Positions 1-5,451 of a DNA stretch of 5,836 bases are shown here, one piece after another. The stretch comes from an uncultured Flavobacteriales bacterium (lineage in GTDB: Bacteria > Bacteroidota > Bacteroidia > Flavobacteriales > Crocinitomicaceae): the NCBI GenBank assembly GCA_946479125.1, contig CAMLET010000230.1:1-5836 (forward strand). Direction: 5' to 3'. Within the stretch, counting starts at the first letter, position 1. Each line of letters opens with the position of its first letter. The notes below the pieces were generated by a model, which saw nothing but the letters and a program-made list of their open reading frames with translations, was not told the DNA's origin and searched no databases. The translations under genes and the position numbers were made by a program.

Positions 1-597
1 GGCTCCTGTAGGACCAGCATTTTCTACGTAATAGCGGAAAGCAAGTCTTCCTGAAGTTGGTGCTGCTAATCCTGTGATTGTTACTGTATACAATGTCCAT
101 GCATTAACAAATACTCCATTTGCCTGTGTTGGATTGATTTCCAAAAGCATTGTTGTAAAATCTCCAACTGCCGCTGCTGCTGAACCAGTACCAACATTTG
201 TACTTGCTCCATTAGGGCTCATTCGCACCTGAAGTCGATCTGCCCAACCTCCATCTGCGGCTCTTGCACGAAACGTAATAACATCACCGTTTTTGAACGT
301 TCGGTTTGGAGTAACTAGCCAGGCACTGATATTATTAGTACCAGTAGTAAAATTATAGTGTCCACCAATGTAAGAATTGGTTGCACCATTGAATGCTGCG
401 AAATTGGTTGGGACTCCTTGAATCCAGTTTGGGATCGTTCCGACAGGAACACTATTATTTTGCATCACCCAGCCATTACCTGGTAATAGTGTGATATCGT
501 CGAAATTTTCTGTAAAAGCTTGCCCGAAAACGGACCCAAAAGTTAGTAAGGAAAGTGCAAAACCTGCAACGATTCCTTTAAAAGTAATATTTCTCAT
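1..597 (-). CDS. Secreted choice-of-anchor-J-like protein, 3' end outside window
   Basis: The first 199 codons of a minus-strand gene are open from the ATG at 597-595 to the window edge with no stop, so the C-terminus is missing. Residues 1-25 form a signal peptide: MRN-TFK, a hydrophobic stretch GIVAGFALSLLTFGSVFG, then QA, with cleavage near G25 or A27. The mature part begins FTENFDDI, followed by GWVMQNNS, NWIQG, SYIGGHYN, ISAWLVTP (about 90-97) and VITFRARA with DRLQVRMSP. This order of beta-strand motifs is typical of the choice-of-anchor J domain of secreted Bacteroidota proteins, often built with a C-terminal type IX secretion signal; that end cannot be seen here. It probably acts outside the cell, perhaps as an adhesin or carbohydrate-binding protein (inference). 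It lies 12 bp downstream of the small coiled-coil gene and probably shares its promoter. The family is fairly sure; the function is unknown. Confidence 0.8.
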   Translation of the reverse strand, partial: MRNITFKGIVAGFALSLLTFGSVFGQAFTENFDDITLLPGNGWVMQNNSVPVGTIPNWIQGVPTNFAAFNGATNSYIGGHYNFTTGTNNISAWLVTPNRTFKNGDVITFRARAADGGWADRLQVRMSPNGASTNVGTGSAAAAVGDFTTMLLEINPTQANGVFVNAWTLYTVTITGLAAPTSGRLAFRYYVENAGPTGA

Positions 598-609
598 GAT
601 GAACGTGGA

Positions 610-957
610 TTAGCGTTGAGATGGTTTTGTGTTAGATAAAATAGCGTTGATACGCTCCAATTCTTCTCTTAATTCAGTTTGTTCAATTGGATCAATTGTA
701 ACCGATAATTCGTTAGAGAGCAAAGTACTGTACTCTTTCAAAAGGTTTTGTCTTTCTTCAGTAAGTTGTGCTACTACTGCTCTTGTAGAAGAAGTTGCTG
801 ATGCGATTTGGGCCTCTTTTTCGTTAATCTTTGCAACTTGTGAATTAAGTGCAGGATTAGAAAATTCAGTGATTGGGTTGGTTGTGACCGTTTGACTCTG
901 CGCATTTCCGAGTAGCGTCAATAGACAAACGGAACACAATAATAGTGTTCGTCTCAT
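610..957 (-). CDS. Small exported coiled-coil protein of unknown function
   Basis: This 115-residue protein is not one I recognise. Residues 1-19 are a signal peptide (MRRTLLLCSVCLLTLLGNA) with probable cleavage before Q20. The two cysteines in it (8 and 11) do not sit in a lipobox, so a soluble periplasmic or secreted product is more likely than a lipoprotein. After a polar linker with TNPITEFSNPALN, residues about 38-82 and 92-108 are rich in Glu, Lys, Gln, Leu and Ile and should form two alpha-helices or a short coiled-coil hairpin, split by the TIDP turn near 87-90. The ATG at 957-955 follows an AT-rich leader and a TAnnTTTG promoter. The stop is 12 bp before the next start, suggesting a two-gene operon with the choice-of-anchor-J protein; a partner or chaperone role for that protein is speculation. 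The antisense frame over the same bases is a shadow. Confidence 0.75.
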   Translation of the reverse strand: MRRTLLLCSVCLLTLLGNAQSQTVTTNPITEFSNPALNSQVAKINEKEAQIASATSSTRAVVAQLTEERQNLLKEYSTLLSNELSVTIDPIEQTELREELERINAILSNTKPSQR

Positions 958-986
958 AGTAATAGGTATAATTTTAATAATTACGC

Positions 987-1014
987 CAAATTTACTAAAC
1001 AGTTGAAGGCCAAA
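987..1014 (-). promoter_or_regulatory. Probable Bacteroidota-type promoter of the exported-protein operon
   Basis: Read on the minus strand, 994-987 is TAAATTTG, an exact match to the -7 form TAnnTTTG. TTTG at 1014-1011 can serve as the -33 element; the 16-bp gap is slightly short for the usual 17-23. Transcription would start near 980, leaving a leader of roughly 23 bases before the ATG at 957. The -7 element overlaps the first arm of the palindrome cluster described separately. Confidence 0.55.
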
Positions 1015-1037
1015 TATTTAGTAAACGGGTTTACTAA
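991..1037. repeat. Triple TTTACTAA palindrome, candidate operator
   Basis: The 8-mer TTTACTAA occurs at 991-998 and 1030-1037, and its reverse complement TTAGTAAA at 1018-1025. The last two form a perfect 8-bp inverted repeat around CGGG. The first two also pair as a 9-bp inverted repeat (991-999 with 1017-1025). One arm lies on the -7 element of the downstream operon and the others lie beside and upstream of the -33 element, as expected for sites bound by a dimeric repressor. The regulator is not in the window. The 1018-1037 hairpin could also form in the rimO 3' transcript, but it is AT-rich and lacks a good U-tract. Confidence 0.45.
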
Positions 1038-1052
1038 GAAAGAGATGAACGT

Positions 1053-1079
1053 AATATTAACTTCATCGAAAGTTAATGT
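1053..1079 (-). terminator. Weak stem-loop at the 3' end of rimO
   Basis: ATTAACTT (1056-1063) pairs perfectly with AAGTTAAT (1070-1077) around CATCGA, immediately beyond the rimO stop codon. The stem is entirely A-T apart from one G-C pair, and no proper U-run follows on the minus strand, so it may be a weak terminator or only a 3'-end stabilising hairpin. Confidence 0.3.
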
Positions 1080-2395
1080 TACTTCGTCGAAAATTTACCG
1101 TACAAGTCATAATGGTCTGCAGAGGTGATTTCAACCATTGCGAAATCGCCAATACTAACGTAACCCTCACTTTTCTTCACCAAAACTTCATTGTCTACTT
1201 CCGGTGAATCAAATTCTGTTCTTCCAATAAAATAATCTCCTTCAATACGGTCGAAAAGGACTTTGAATGTTTTTCCAACTTTCTCCTGATTCAGATCATA
1301 GCTGATTCCAGATTGCAATTCCATAATTGCATCTGCGCGTTCACGTTTTACTTCGCTTGGAACATCATCTTCCAATGAATAAGCGTGCGTGTTTTCCTCG
1401 TGTGAGTAAGTGAAAATTCCTAATCTGTCGAAACGCATACGTTCAACAAAATCATACATTTCCTGGAAATCTTCTTCTGTTTCTCCCGGATAGCCTGCAA
1501 TTAAAGTTGTACGAATAGCAACTCCCGGAACTTTCTCACGAATGGTATTCACCAAAGCTTCTGTTTTCTCGCGTGTAATTCCACGACGCATTGATTGTAA
1601 AATCTTTGTAGAGCCGTGTTGTAATGGCATGTCTAAGTACAAACAAACATTCGGATGTTTCACCATCGCATCCAATACATCCATTGGAAAACCAGCGGGG
1701 AAAGCATAATGCAAACGAATCCATTCGATTCCTTCAACAGTTGCCAATTGATCTAACAATTCTGCAAGATTTCTCTTTTTGTAAATATCTAAACCGTAGT
1801 ATGTCAAATCCTGAGCGATCAATAAAATCTCTTTCACTCCCTGAGCAGCCAAGCTTTTTGCAGAATTCACCAGCTGGTCCATTGGTGTTGAAACATGTTT
1901 CCCTCGCATCAAGGGAATGGCACAGAAAGAACACGGTCGGTCACAACCTTCGGCTATTTTGAAATAAGCATAGTGAGATGGAGTGGTTAATAAACGCTCT
2001 CCAACCAATTCATGCTTATAATCAGCTTTTAATGTTTTCAATAAACGAGGTAATTCTCTTGTTCCGAAGAACGCATCTACTTCCGGAATTTCCTGCTCTA
2101 AATCTTCTTTATAGCGTTGTGCTAAACATCCGGTAACGTAAACTTTGTCTACCAATCCTTCTTTTTTAGCATCTGCATAACGCAAAATGGTTTCAATCGA
2201 TTCCTGCTTTGCATTGTCGATAAATCCACAAGTATTGATGATCACAATTTCTGAATCGTCTTGCTGCGCTTCATGTTCAACTTCAAACTTGTTTGCTTTC
2301 AATTGCGCCATCATTACTTCCGAGTCGAAAGTATTCTTAGCACAACCAAGTGTAACTACATTGACTTTGTTTTTACGCAACGTTTTTGTCTTCAT
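1079..2395 (-). CDS. rimO: Ribosomal protein uS12 (S12) methylthiotransferase RimO
   Basis: RimO is a cytoplasmic radical-SAM enzyme that adds a methylthio group to the beta-carbon of a conserved aspartate in ribosomal protein uS12. The 438-residue product has the family layout. The N-terminal UPF0004 domain (about 11-120) carries three cluster ligands in VTLGCAKN (Cys18), INTCGF (Cys56) and VTGCLAQRY (Cys90). The radical-SAM core (about 140-370) has the CxxxCxxC motif in EGCDRPCSFCAIP (Cys151, 155, 158). A TRAM domain (about 375-437) ends the protein and is thought to contact uS12. TLGCAKNTFDSE and EVDAFFGTRE favour RimO over the tRNA enzyme MiaB. Length is normal and no key residue is missing. 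The ATG at 2395-2393 lies five bases after a TAA and is preceded by a TAnnTTTG promoter about 40 bp away. It appears to be transcribed alone: the next gene downstream has its own promoter and the upstream neighbour is divergent. Confidence 0.97.
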   Translation of the reverse strand: MKTKTLRKNKVNVVTLGCAKNTFDSEVMMAQLKANKFEVEHEAQQDDSEIVIINTCGFIDNAKQESIETILRYADAKKEGLVDKVYVTGCLAQRYKEDLEQEIPEVDAFFGTRELPRLLKTLKADYKHELVGERLLTTPSHYAYFKIAEGCDRPCSFCAIPLMRGKHVSTPMDQLVNSAKSLAAQGVKEILLIAQDLTYYGLDIYKKRNLAELLDQLATVEGIEWIRLHYAFPAGFPMDVLDAMVKHPNVCLYLDMPLQHGSTKILQSMRRGITREKTEALVNTIREKVPGVAIRTTLIAGYPGETEEDFQEMYDFVERMRFDRLGIFTYSHEENTHAYSLEDDVPSEVKRERADAIMELQSGISYDLNQEKVGKTFKVLFDRIEGDYFIGRTEFDSPEVDNEVLVKKSEGYVSIGDFAMVEITSADHYDLYGKFSTK

Positions 2396-2437
2396 TCAAA
2401 AATTTTAAAAGGCCATACCTGTATAGTAAAGCGGGTG

Positions 2438-2445
2438 CAAAGTTA
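2438..2445 (-). promoter_or_regulatory. -7 element of the rimO promoter
   Basis: On the minus strand, 2445-2438 reads TAACTTTG, an exact TAnnTTTG match 42 bp upstream of the rimO ATG. Expected transcription start is near 2431. I could not find a TTG at the usual 17-23 bp spacing, so the -33 box is weak or absent and the call rests on the -7 match and position. Confidence 0.5.
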
Positions 2446-2499
2446 CGCCTTTTCTTTTATGGAATAAATAAGTTTCTTCAAACACACTCGGAATTGTGC

Positions 2500-2719
2500 T
2501 TTCTTTTCTTTGCTTGACCAAAGAAAAGAAACAAAAGAAAGTCAAGACCTGAATTTTTGGTTTGTTTCGCAATATGAAATTCTGCATTGATTAGGAAGTC
2601 AAATGCGAAACATTTGAATTGCCTTCTAAAAGTCGAAATTCGGAATGATCTCTGTGAGCTTTTCCGAATTTTAGCGACTTTCAGTTCACCATTCAAACCT
2701 CCAAAAATAAGGGTCGCTA
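2500..2719. repeat. Hairpin-array intergenic element, probably a dispersed repeat
   Basis: The sequence is packed with perfect inverted repeats. Arm 2500-2512 (TTTCTTTTCTTTG) pairs with 2519-2531 over a 6-base loop, 13 bp in all. The loop CTTGAC (2513-2518) is itself complementary to GTCAAG at 2541-2546. TCAAATG (2599-2605) pairs with CATTTGA (2611-2617) around CGAAA. An alternative 9-bp pairing joins TGTTTCGCA (2563-2571) to TGCGAAACA (2604-2612). AAAGTCG plus AAATTCGGAA (2629-2645) pairs with TTCCGAATTT and CGACTTT (2662-2681), 17 bp with a 3-base TAG bulge. TAGCGAC (2672-2678) also pairs with GTCGCTA (2713-2719). From memory, pyrimidine/purine arms of this kind around CTTGAC and GTCAAG recur between genes in Bacteroidota genomes; this needs a genome search. 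No transposase or target duplication is visible, and the outer limits are estimates. Confidence 0.6.
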
Positions 2720-2815
2720 GTGTTTATGATCATTCTTGTTTAATTAAATCAGAAGTTCTATTAAATTATATTGGATTTTTAAAATGTTGTATCATTATTT
2801 CGGAACAATAATTGG

Positions 2816-2847
2816 TTGCTGCGATAACGAATCAAGCAGTATATTTG
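2816..2847 (+). promoter_or_regulatory. Bacteroidota-type promoter of the lipoprotein gene
   Basis: TTG at 2816-2818 is followed after 21 bp by TATATTTG at 2840-2847, an exact TAnnTTTG match. Transcription would begin near 2855, which places the start ATG at 2865 after a very short leader and excludes the ATG at 2784, which lies upstream of the promoter. Confidence 0.65.
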
Positions 2848-2864
2848 TTTGTAAACGAAATAGT

Positions 2865-3254
2865 ATGAAATCGATATTGGGAATTACAGGAATTGCACTT
2901 TTGGTTGCTTGCGGAACTACAAAGATTAAGGGTGACGGAGAAGGGCAGGTGATTGAGTCAAAAAAGCCTGAGAAAGAAGTTAAAGCTGGAATCGGTTATT
3001 CCTTTGTTCCCAAAGATTCCGTACAAAACACTTCTATCGACACAGTTTTCATTGTAGGAAATACCTTGACAATGAAAGTGCATTATGGTGGAGGATGTGA
3101 AGATCATTTCTTTGCATTGGAAGGAAGTGCTTCGATCAGTAAATCATTGCCTCCAATTCGAAATATTCGTTTGAGTCACAAATCGAAACAAGATGTGTGT
3201 AAAGCGATTGTATACAAAACACTCCGTTACGATATTTCAGAATTCGCTTACTAA
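2865..3254 (+). CDS. Putative lipoprotein, probably cut short by an in-frame TAA
   Basis: I recognise no named family. The product to the first stop has 129 residues. It starts MKSILGITGIALLVACG, a short signal peptide with lipobox LVAC and lipidation at Cys16; no Asp follows the Cys. A charged linker (about 20-41, rich in Lys, Glu and Gly) precedes a small beta-rich domain with the motif VHYGGGCEDHFFALEG (Cys78) and a second cysteine in QDVCKAIVYKTLRYDIS (Cys112), which could form a disulfide. This pattern resembles small Bacteroidota lipoproteins of the NigD-like kind, but that is only a resemblance. The ATG at 2865 is chosen over the in-frame ATG at 2784 because the signal peptide begins there and the promoter lies between them. 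The TAA at 3252-3254 appears to interrupt the domain; see the next entry. The gene converges on lgt, whose enzyme would lipidate this protein. Confidence 0.75.
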   Translation: MKSILGITGIALLVACGTTKIKGDGEGQVIESKKPEKEVKAGIGYSFVPKDSVQNTSIDTVFIVGNTLTMKVHYGGGCEDHFFALEGSASISKSLPPIRNIRLSHKSKQDVCKAIVYKTLRYDISEFAY

Positions 3255-3332
3255 AAAGAAGCTGGAAGTGAAATCTTCCTGACACTGGAGGGCTACAACG
3301 AACGATTGAAATACACTTATGTAAGTAAATAG
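3255..3332 (+). pseudogene. In-frame continuation of the lipoprotein gene beyond the TAA
   Basis: Directly after the TAA the same frame stays open for 25 codons, reading KEAGSEIFLTLEGYN and then ERLKYTYVSK, to a TAG at 3330-3332. This has the alternating hydrophobic pattern expected of the last beta-strands of the domain and follows naturally from YDISEFAY. TAA differs from the Gln codon CAA by one base. The full gene would have 155 codons plus a stop and would end 9 bp before the convergent lgt stop. Possible explanations are a recent nonsense mutation, a base-call error or, less likely, readthrough. Confidence 0.65.
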
Positions 3333-3341
3333 CCTTTTCTG

Positions 3342-4226
3342 TTATATTTTTTCCGGATCGTAGATAGAATCTTGATTTCTGTTTCTTGATCGCCAAAGCA
3401 AGTAGAAACCGAATAGGATAAGCGGAATACTTAAAACTTGACCTGTGTTAAGCGCCCAAACATCATCTCTGTCGGTTTGACCTTCTTTTAAGAATTCGAC
3501 GAAGAAACGAACACTCCATAGTACAACTAAGAAAACACCGAAAATGCGTCCCTGAATTTTCCACCAGTTTCTTTTCCAATACAAATACATCAATAAAAGA
3601 AATACAATGAAATATCCGATTGCTTCATAAAGCTGGGCAGGATGTCGTGCAGGTATATCGGCCCAATCACAATTTTCGAATTTACAATCTTCTCTCATGA
3701 ACTGGAATGCCCATGGAACATCGGTTTTATAACCAACAATTTCTCCATTCACCAGGTTTGCCAAGCGAATGAAAGTTCCTGTGATTGCAATTGGCGCAGA
3801 AATGCGGTCTAAAATCCAAAGGTACGGCTGTTTCACTTCTCGTTTGGAATAGATCCAAAGTGCAAGTAAAATTAGAATAGCACCACCATGACTTGCTAAT
3901 CCACCTTCCCAGATTTTGAAAATATCCAATGGATGTGAGAAATAACCTCGTTCTGTGATACCGAATTCGTTAACGTGATCCCAATACGGACCGTAAAACA
4001 AAACATGTCCTAAACGAGCACCAATAATTGTGGCAGGTACAATATAAAGAAGTAGTTTATCTAACTTATCGTCCGGAACAAGTTCATTTCGGAACATTTT
4101 ACGAATTACGAAGTATCCGATGATCATTCCGGTAATGAACAATACTCCGTAATAATTCGGAGTTGCATAACCGTCGATAATTTCAGGATTGACGTCCCAC
4201 TTTATTGCTGCTAACACACTATTCAA
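3342..4226 (-). CDS. lgt: Phosphatidylglycerol-prolipoprotein diacylglyceryl transferase Lgt
   Basis: Lgt moves a diacylglyceryl group from phosphatidylglycerol to the lipobox cysteine of prolipoproteins in the inner membrane, the first step of lipoprotein maturation. The 294-residue protein has about seven hydrophobic segments. Family motifs are GARLGHVLFY (69-78), EGGLASHGG with His113 (matching E. coli His103), FIRLANLVNGE (152-162) with Arg154 and Glu162 (matching Arg143 and Glu151), RHPAQLYEA (194-202) and RFFVEFLKEGQ with Arg240. The signature has Ala156 where Gly is usual. Cys181 and Cys186 lie in an extra loop just before RHPAQ. The longest start is a TTG at 4226-4224; GTG at 4217-4215 is also possible, and no in-frame ATG occurs before residue 34, which is inside the first membrane segment. 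The frame upstream closes at the trhO stop, 15 bp away, so trhO and lgt are probably co-transcribed. The convergent neighbour encodes a likely substrate. Confidence 0.96.
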   Translation of the reverse strand: MNSVLAAIKWDVNPEIIDGYATPNYYGVLFITGMIIGYFVIRKMFRNELVPDDKLDKLLLYIVPATIIGARLGHVLFYGPYWDHVNEFGITERGYFSHPLDIFKIWEGGLASHGGAILILLALWIYSKREVKQPYLWILDRISAPIAITGTFIRLANLVNGEIVGYKTDVPWAFQFMREDCKFENCDWADIPARHPAQLYEAIGYFIVFLLLMYLYWKRNWWKIQGRIFGVFLVVLWSVRFFVEFLKEGQTDRDDVWALNTGQVLSIPLILFGFYLLWRSRNRNQDSIYDPEKI

Positions 4227-4241
4227 TTTTGGAAAGGAAAA

Positions 4242-5294
4242 TTAATCATTTTCTTTAGGTTCGCGCGTTTTTAAATGTGCAGCTCTTCCTTTTTTGAAGA
4301 TTACGTTGCTGTACAATTTTCCTTTTCTAAGCGCTTTTTGCTCTTCAACAGGGAGTTGCGAAATTTCTGAACATTCGTTGCTGCAACAATTGTGAAATTC
4401 TGTTTTACACTCTTCACACTGAATGAAAAGTAGGTGACAAGCTTCGTTTGCGCAATTGGTGTGATTATCAGCTGGATTTCCACATTGGTGACATTTTGCA
4501 ATTACATCATCCGTAATTCGTTCACCTCTGCGTTCATCAAAAACGAAATTCTTTCCAATAAATTTATTGTCGATTCCTTCTGCATTGCAGTCGTTGGCGT
4601 ACTTGATAATTCCACCTTCCAACTGATGAACATTGGTAAATCCTCTGTGTTTAAAGTAAGCAGAGGCTTTTTCACAACGAATTCCACCAGTACAATACAT
4701 TACGATGTTTTTGTCTTCGTTGCCTTTCAAATATTCCTCCTCAATGTGTGGCAGAGAGTCACGGAAAGTATCAACATCTGGTAAAATGGCGCCTTTGAAA
4801 TGTCCAACTTCGCTTTCGTAGTGATTTCTAAAATCGATCAGAATGGTATCTTCCTTTGCTGTAAGTTCGTTGAACTCTTTTGCGGAAAGGTGTTTCCCTA
4901 TATCAGATGGATCAAAGGTTTCATCGTCTAAGCCGTCTGCAACAATTTTATTGCGAACTTTTACTTTTAGCTTTAGAAACGGGAATTCAGCACCTTCTTC
5001 CTCAACAGCAACATTCAATCGAACTTCATTTAAAAAATCGATTGAATAAAGATCGTTTTTGAAGTTATTGAACTGATTGACAGGAACTGAAATTTGGGCG
5101 TTAATTCCTTCGGAAGCCACGTAAATTCGACCAACAACCTTAAGTTGATCTAATAATTGATAGAGATAATCTCTGAAAAGTTGAGGATTGGCAATTTTCG
5201 CGTATTTGTAGAAAGAAATCGTTACAAATTCGTAACCGGCTTCGCGCAATTTTTGCTCCAATTCCTCTTTGCTAAATGTATTCCACAGTTGCAT
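4242..5294 (-). CDS. trhO: Rhodanese-like tRNA uridine(34) hydroxylase TrhO
   Basis: TrhO (YceA, UPF0176) makes 5-hydroxyuridine at wobble position 34 of certain tRNAs in an oxygen-dependent reaction. The 350-residue protein has an N-terminal acylphosphatase/ferredoxin-like domain (about 20-115) with GRIYVASEGINAQIS. The rhodanese domain (about 135-235) has IDFRNHYESEVGHFKGA and the active-site loop CTGGIRC, with Cys201 the likely catalytic residue and Cys207 the second. A C-terminal region (about 265-310) holds nine cysteines (268, 271, 281, 286, 293, 296, 303, 304, 308) in the family motifs AKCHQCG, HTNC, CHLLFIQC and CC, probably binding zinc. The tail is Lys/Arg-rich, as suits RNA binding. 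The ATG at 5294-5292 is the only good start and follows a strong promoter match. It is the first gene of a probable operon with lgt; the pairing has no obvious functional reason. Confidence 0.95.
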   Translation of the reverse strand: MQLWNTFSKEELEQKLREAGYEFVTISFYKYAKIANPQLFRDYLYQLLDQLKVVGRIYVASEGINAQISVPVNQFNNFKNDLYSIDFLNEVRLNVAVEEEGAEFPFLKLKVKVRNKIVADGLDDETFDPSDIGKHLSAKEFNELTAKEDTILIDFRNHYESEVGHFKGAILPDVDTFRDSLPHIEEEYLKGNEDKNIVMYCTGGIRCEKASAYFKHRGFTNVHQLEGGIIKYANDCNAEGIDNKFIGKNFVFDERRGERITDDVIAKCHQCGNPADNHTNCANEACHLLFIQCEECKTEFHNCCSNECSEISQLPVEEQKALRKGKLYSNVIFKKGRAAHLKTREPKEND

Positions 5295-5323
5295 GCTATG
5301 TATAAATTATGATAAGAGTGGGG

Positions 5324-5354
5324 CAAAGATACTTCGACAAGCTCAGTATATCAA
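5324..5354 (-). promoter_or_regulatory. Promoter of the trhO-lgt operon
   Basis: On the minus strand, TTG at 5354-5352 is followed after 20 bp by TATCTTTG at 5331-5324. Both boxes and the spacing match the Bacteroidota consensus, the best match in the window. Transcription would begin near 5317, giving a leader of about 22 AT-rich bases before the trhO ATG. Confidence 0.7.
5332..5346. repeat. Short motif CTTCGACAAGCTCAG, possible dispersed-repeat fragment
   Basis: This 15-mer fills most of the spacer between the -33 and -7 boxes of the trhO promoter and is more GC-rich than its surroundings. From memory, CTTCGACAAGCTCAG and close variants recur between genes in many Bacteroidota and other bacterial genomes. 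There is one copy here, so its repeat status cannot be shown from the window. Confidence 0.4.
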
Positions 5355-5391
5355 GTTAAAAGTCAAAATTGAAAATGTAGAATTGAAAAGA

Positions 5392-5438
5392 AATAGAAAA
5401 GGCGGTTAGTCTTTCAACTGAACCGCCTATTTTCTATT
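5392..5438 (-). terminator. Strong intrinsic terminator after the DoxX-like gene, possibly bidirectional
   Basis: GGCGGTT (5401-5407) pairs with AACCGCC (5421-5427), and AATAGAAAA (5392-5400) pairs with TTTTCTATT (5430-5438), separated by a 2-base bulge. In the minus-strand RNA the GC-rich stem is followed by UUUUCUAUUUC, a good intrinsic terminator 14 bases beyond the DoxX-like stop codon. The T-run on the other side would let it act on plus-strand transcripts too. It separates the DoxX-like gene from the trhO-lgt operon. Confidence 0.85.
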
Positions 5439-5451
5439 ATCTAATTTCTAT

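Larger units (their letters stand above)
2396..2864. other. Divergent gene-free region between rimO and the lipoprotein gene
   Basis: These 469 bp contain no convincing gene. Short open frames on both strands cross the inverted repeats, give low-complexity or Lys/Phe/Ser-rich peptides and have no recognisable domain. From left to right the region holds the rimO leader and -7 element, the hairpin-rich element (2500-2719), an AT-rich stretch (about 2720-2815) in which I see nothing specific, and the lipoprotein promoter (2816-2847). Confidence 0.7.

Noticed and set aside
629..895. Plus-strand open frame antisense to the coiled-coil gene
   Set aside because: The minus-strand gene has a signal peptide, promoter and operon neighbour; the antisense frame shows none of these.
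2424..2430. TAGTAAA near the rimO -7 box as a fourth copy of the operator half-site
   Set aside because: Only 7 of 8 bases match, there is no partner arm, and such AT-rich heptamers are expected by chance.
2405..2696. Overlapping short minus-strand open frames in the intergenic region
   Set aside because: They cross the inverted repeats, give Phe/Lys-rich peptides without domains, and two frames cover the same bases.
2587..2811. Plus-strand 74-residue open frame
   Set aside because: It starts inside the hairpin array, has no recognisable motif, and has no promoter in front of it.
2784..2864. Upstream in-frame ATG extending the lipoprotein by 27 residues
   Set aside because: It lies upstream of the predicted promoter boxes, and the extension would bury the signal peptide and lipobox that begin at the ATG at 2865.
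3264..3279. GGAAG/CTTCC hairpin as a terminator after the lipoprotein TAA
   Set aside because: The stem is only 5 bp, has no T-run after it, and lies within the probable coding continuation.
3315..3326. ACTTA-TG-TAAGT palindrome between the convergent genes
   Set aside because: The 2-base loop is too tight for a stable RNA hairpin and no T-run follows on either strand.
4434..4784. 116-residue plus-strand frame antisense to trhO
   Set aside because: It lies entirely within a clear trhO gene and its hydrophobic composition reflects the opposite strand.
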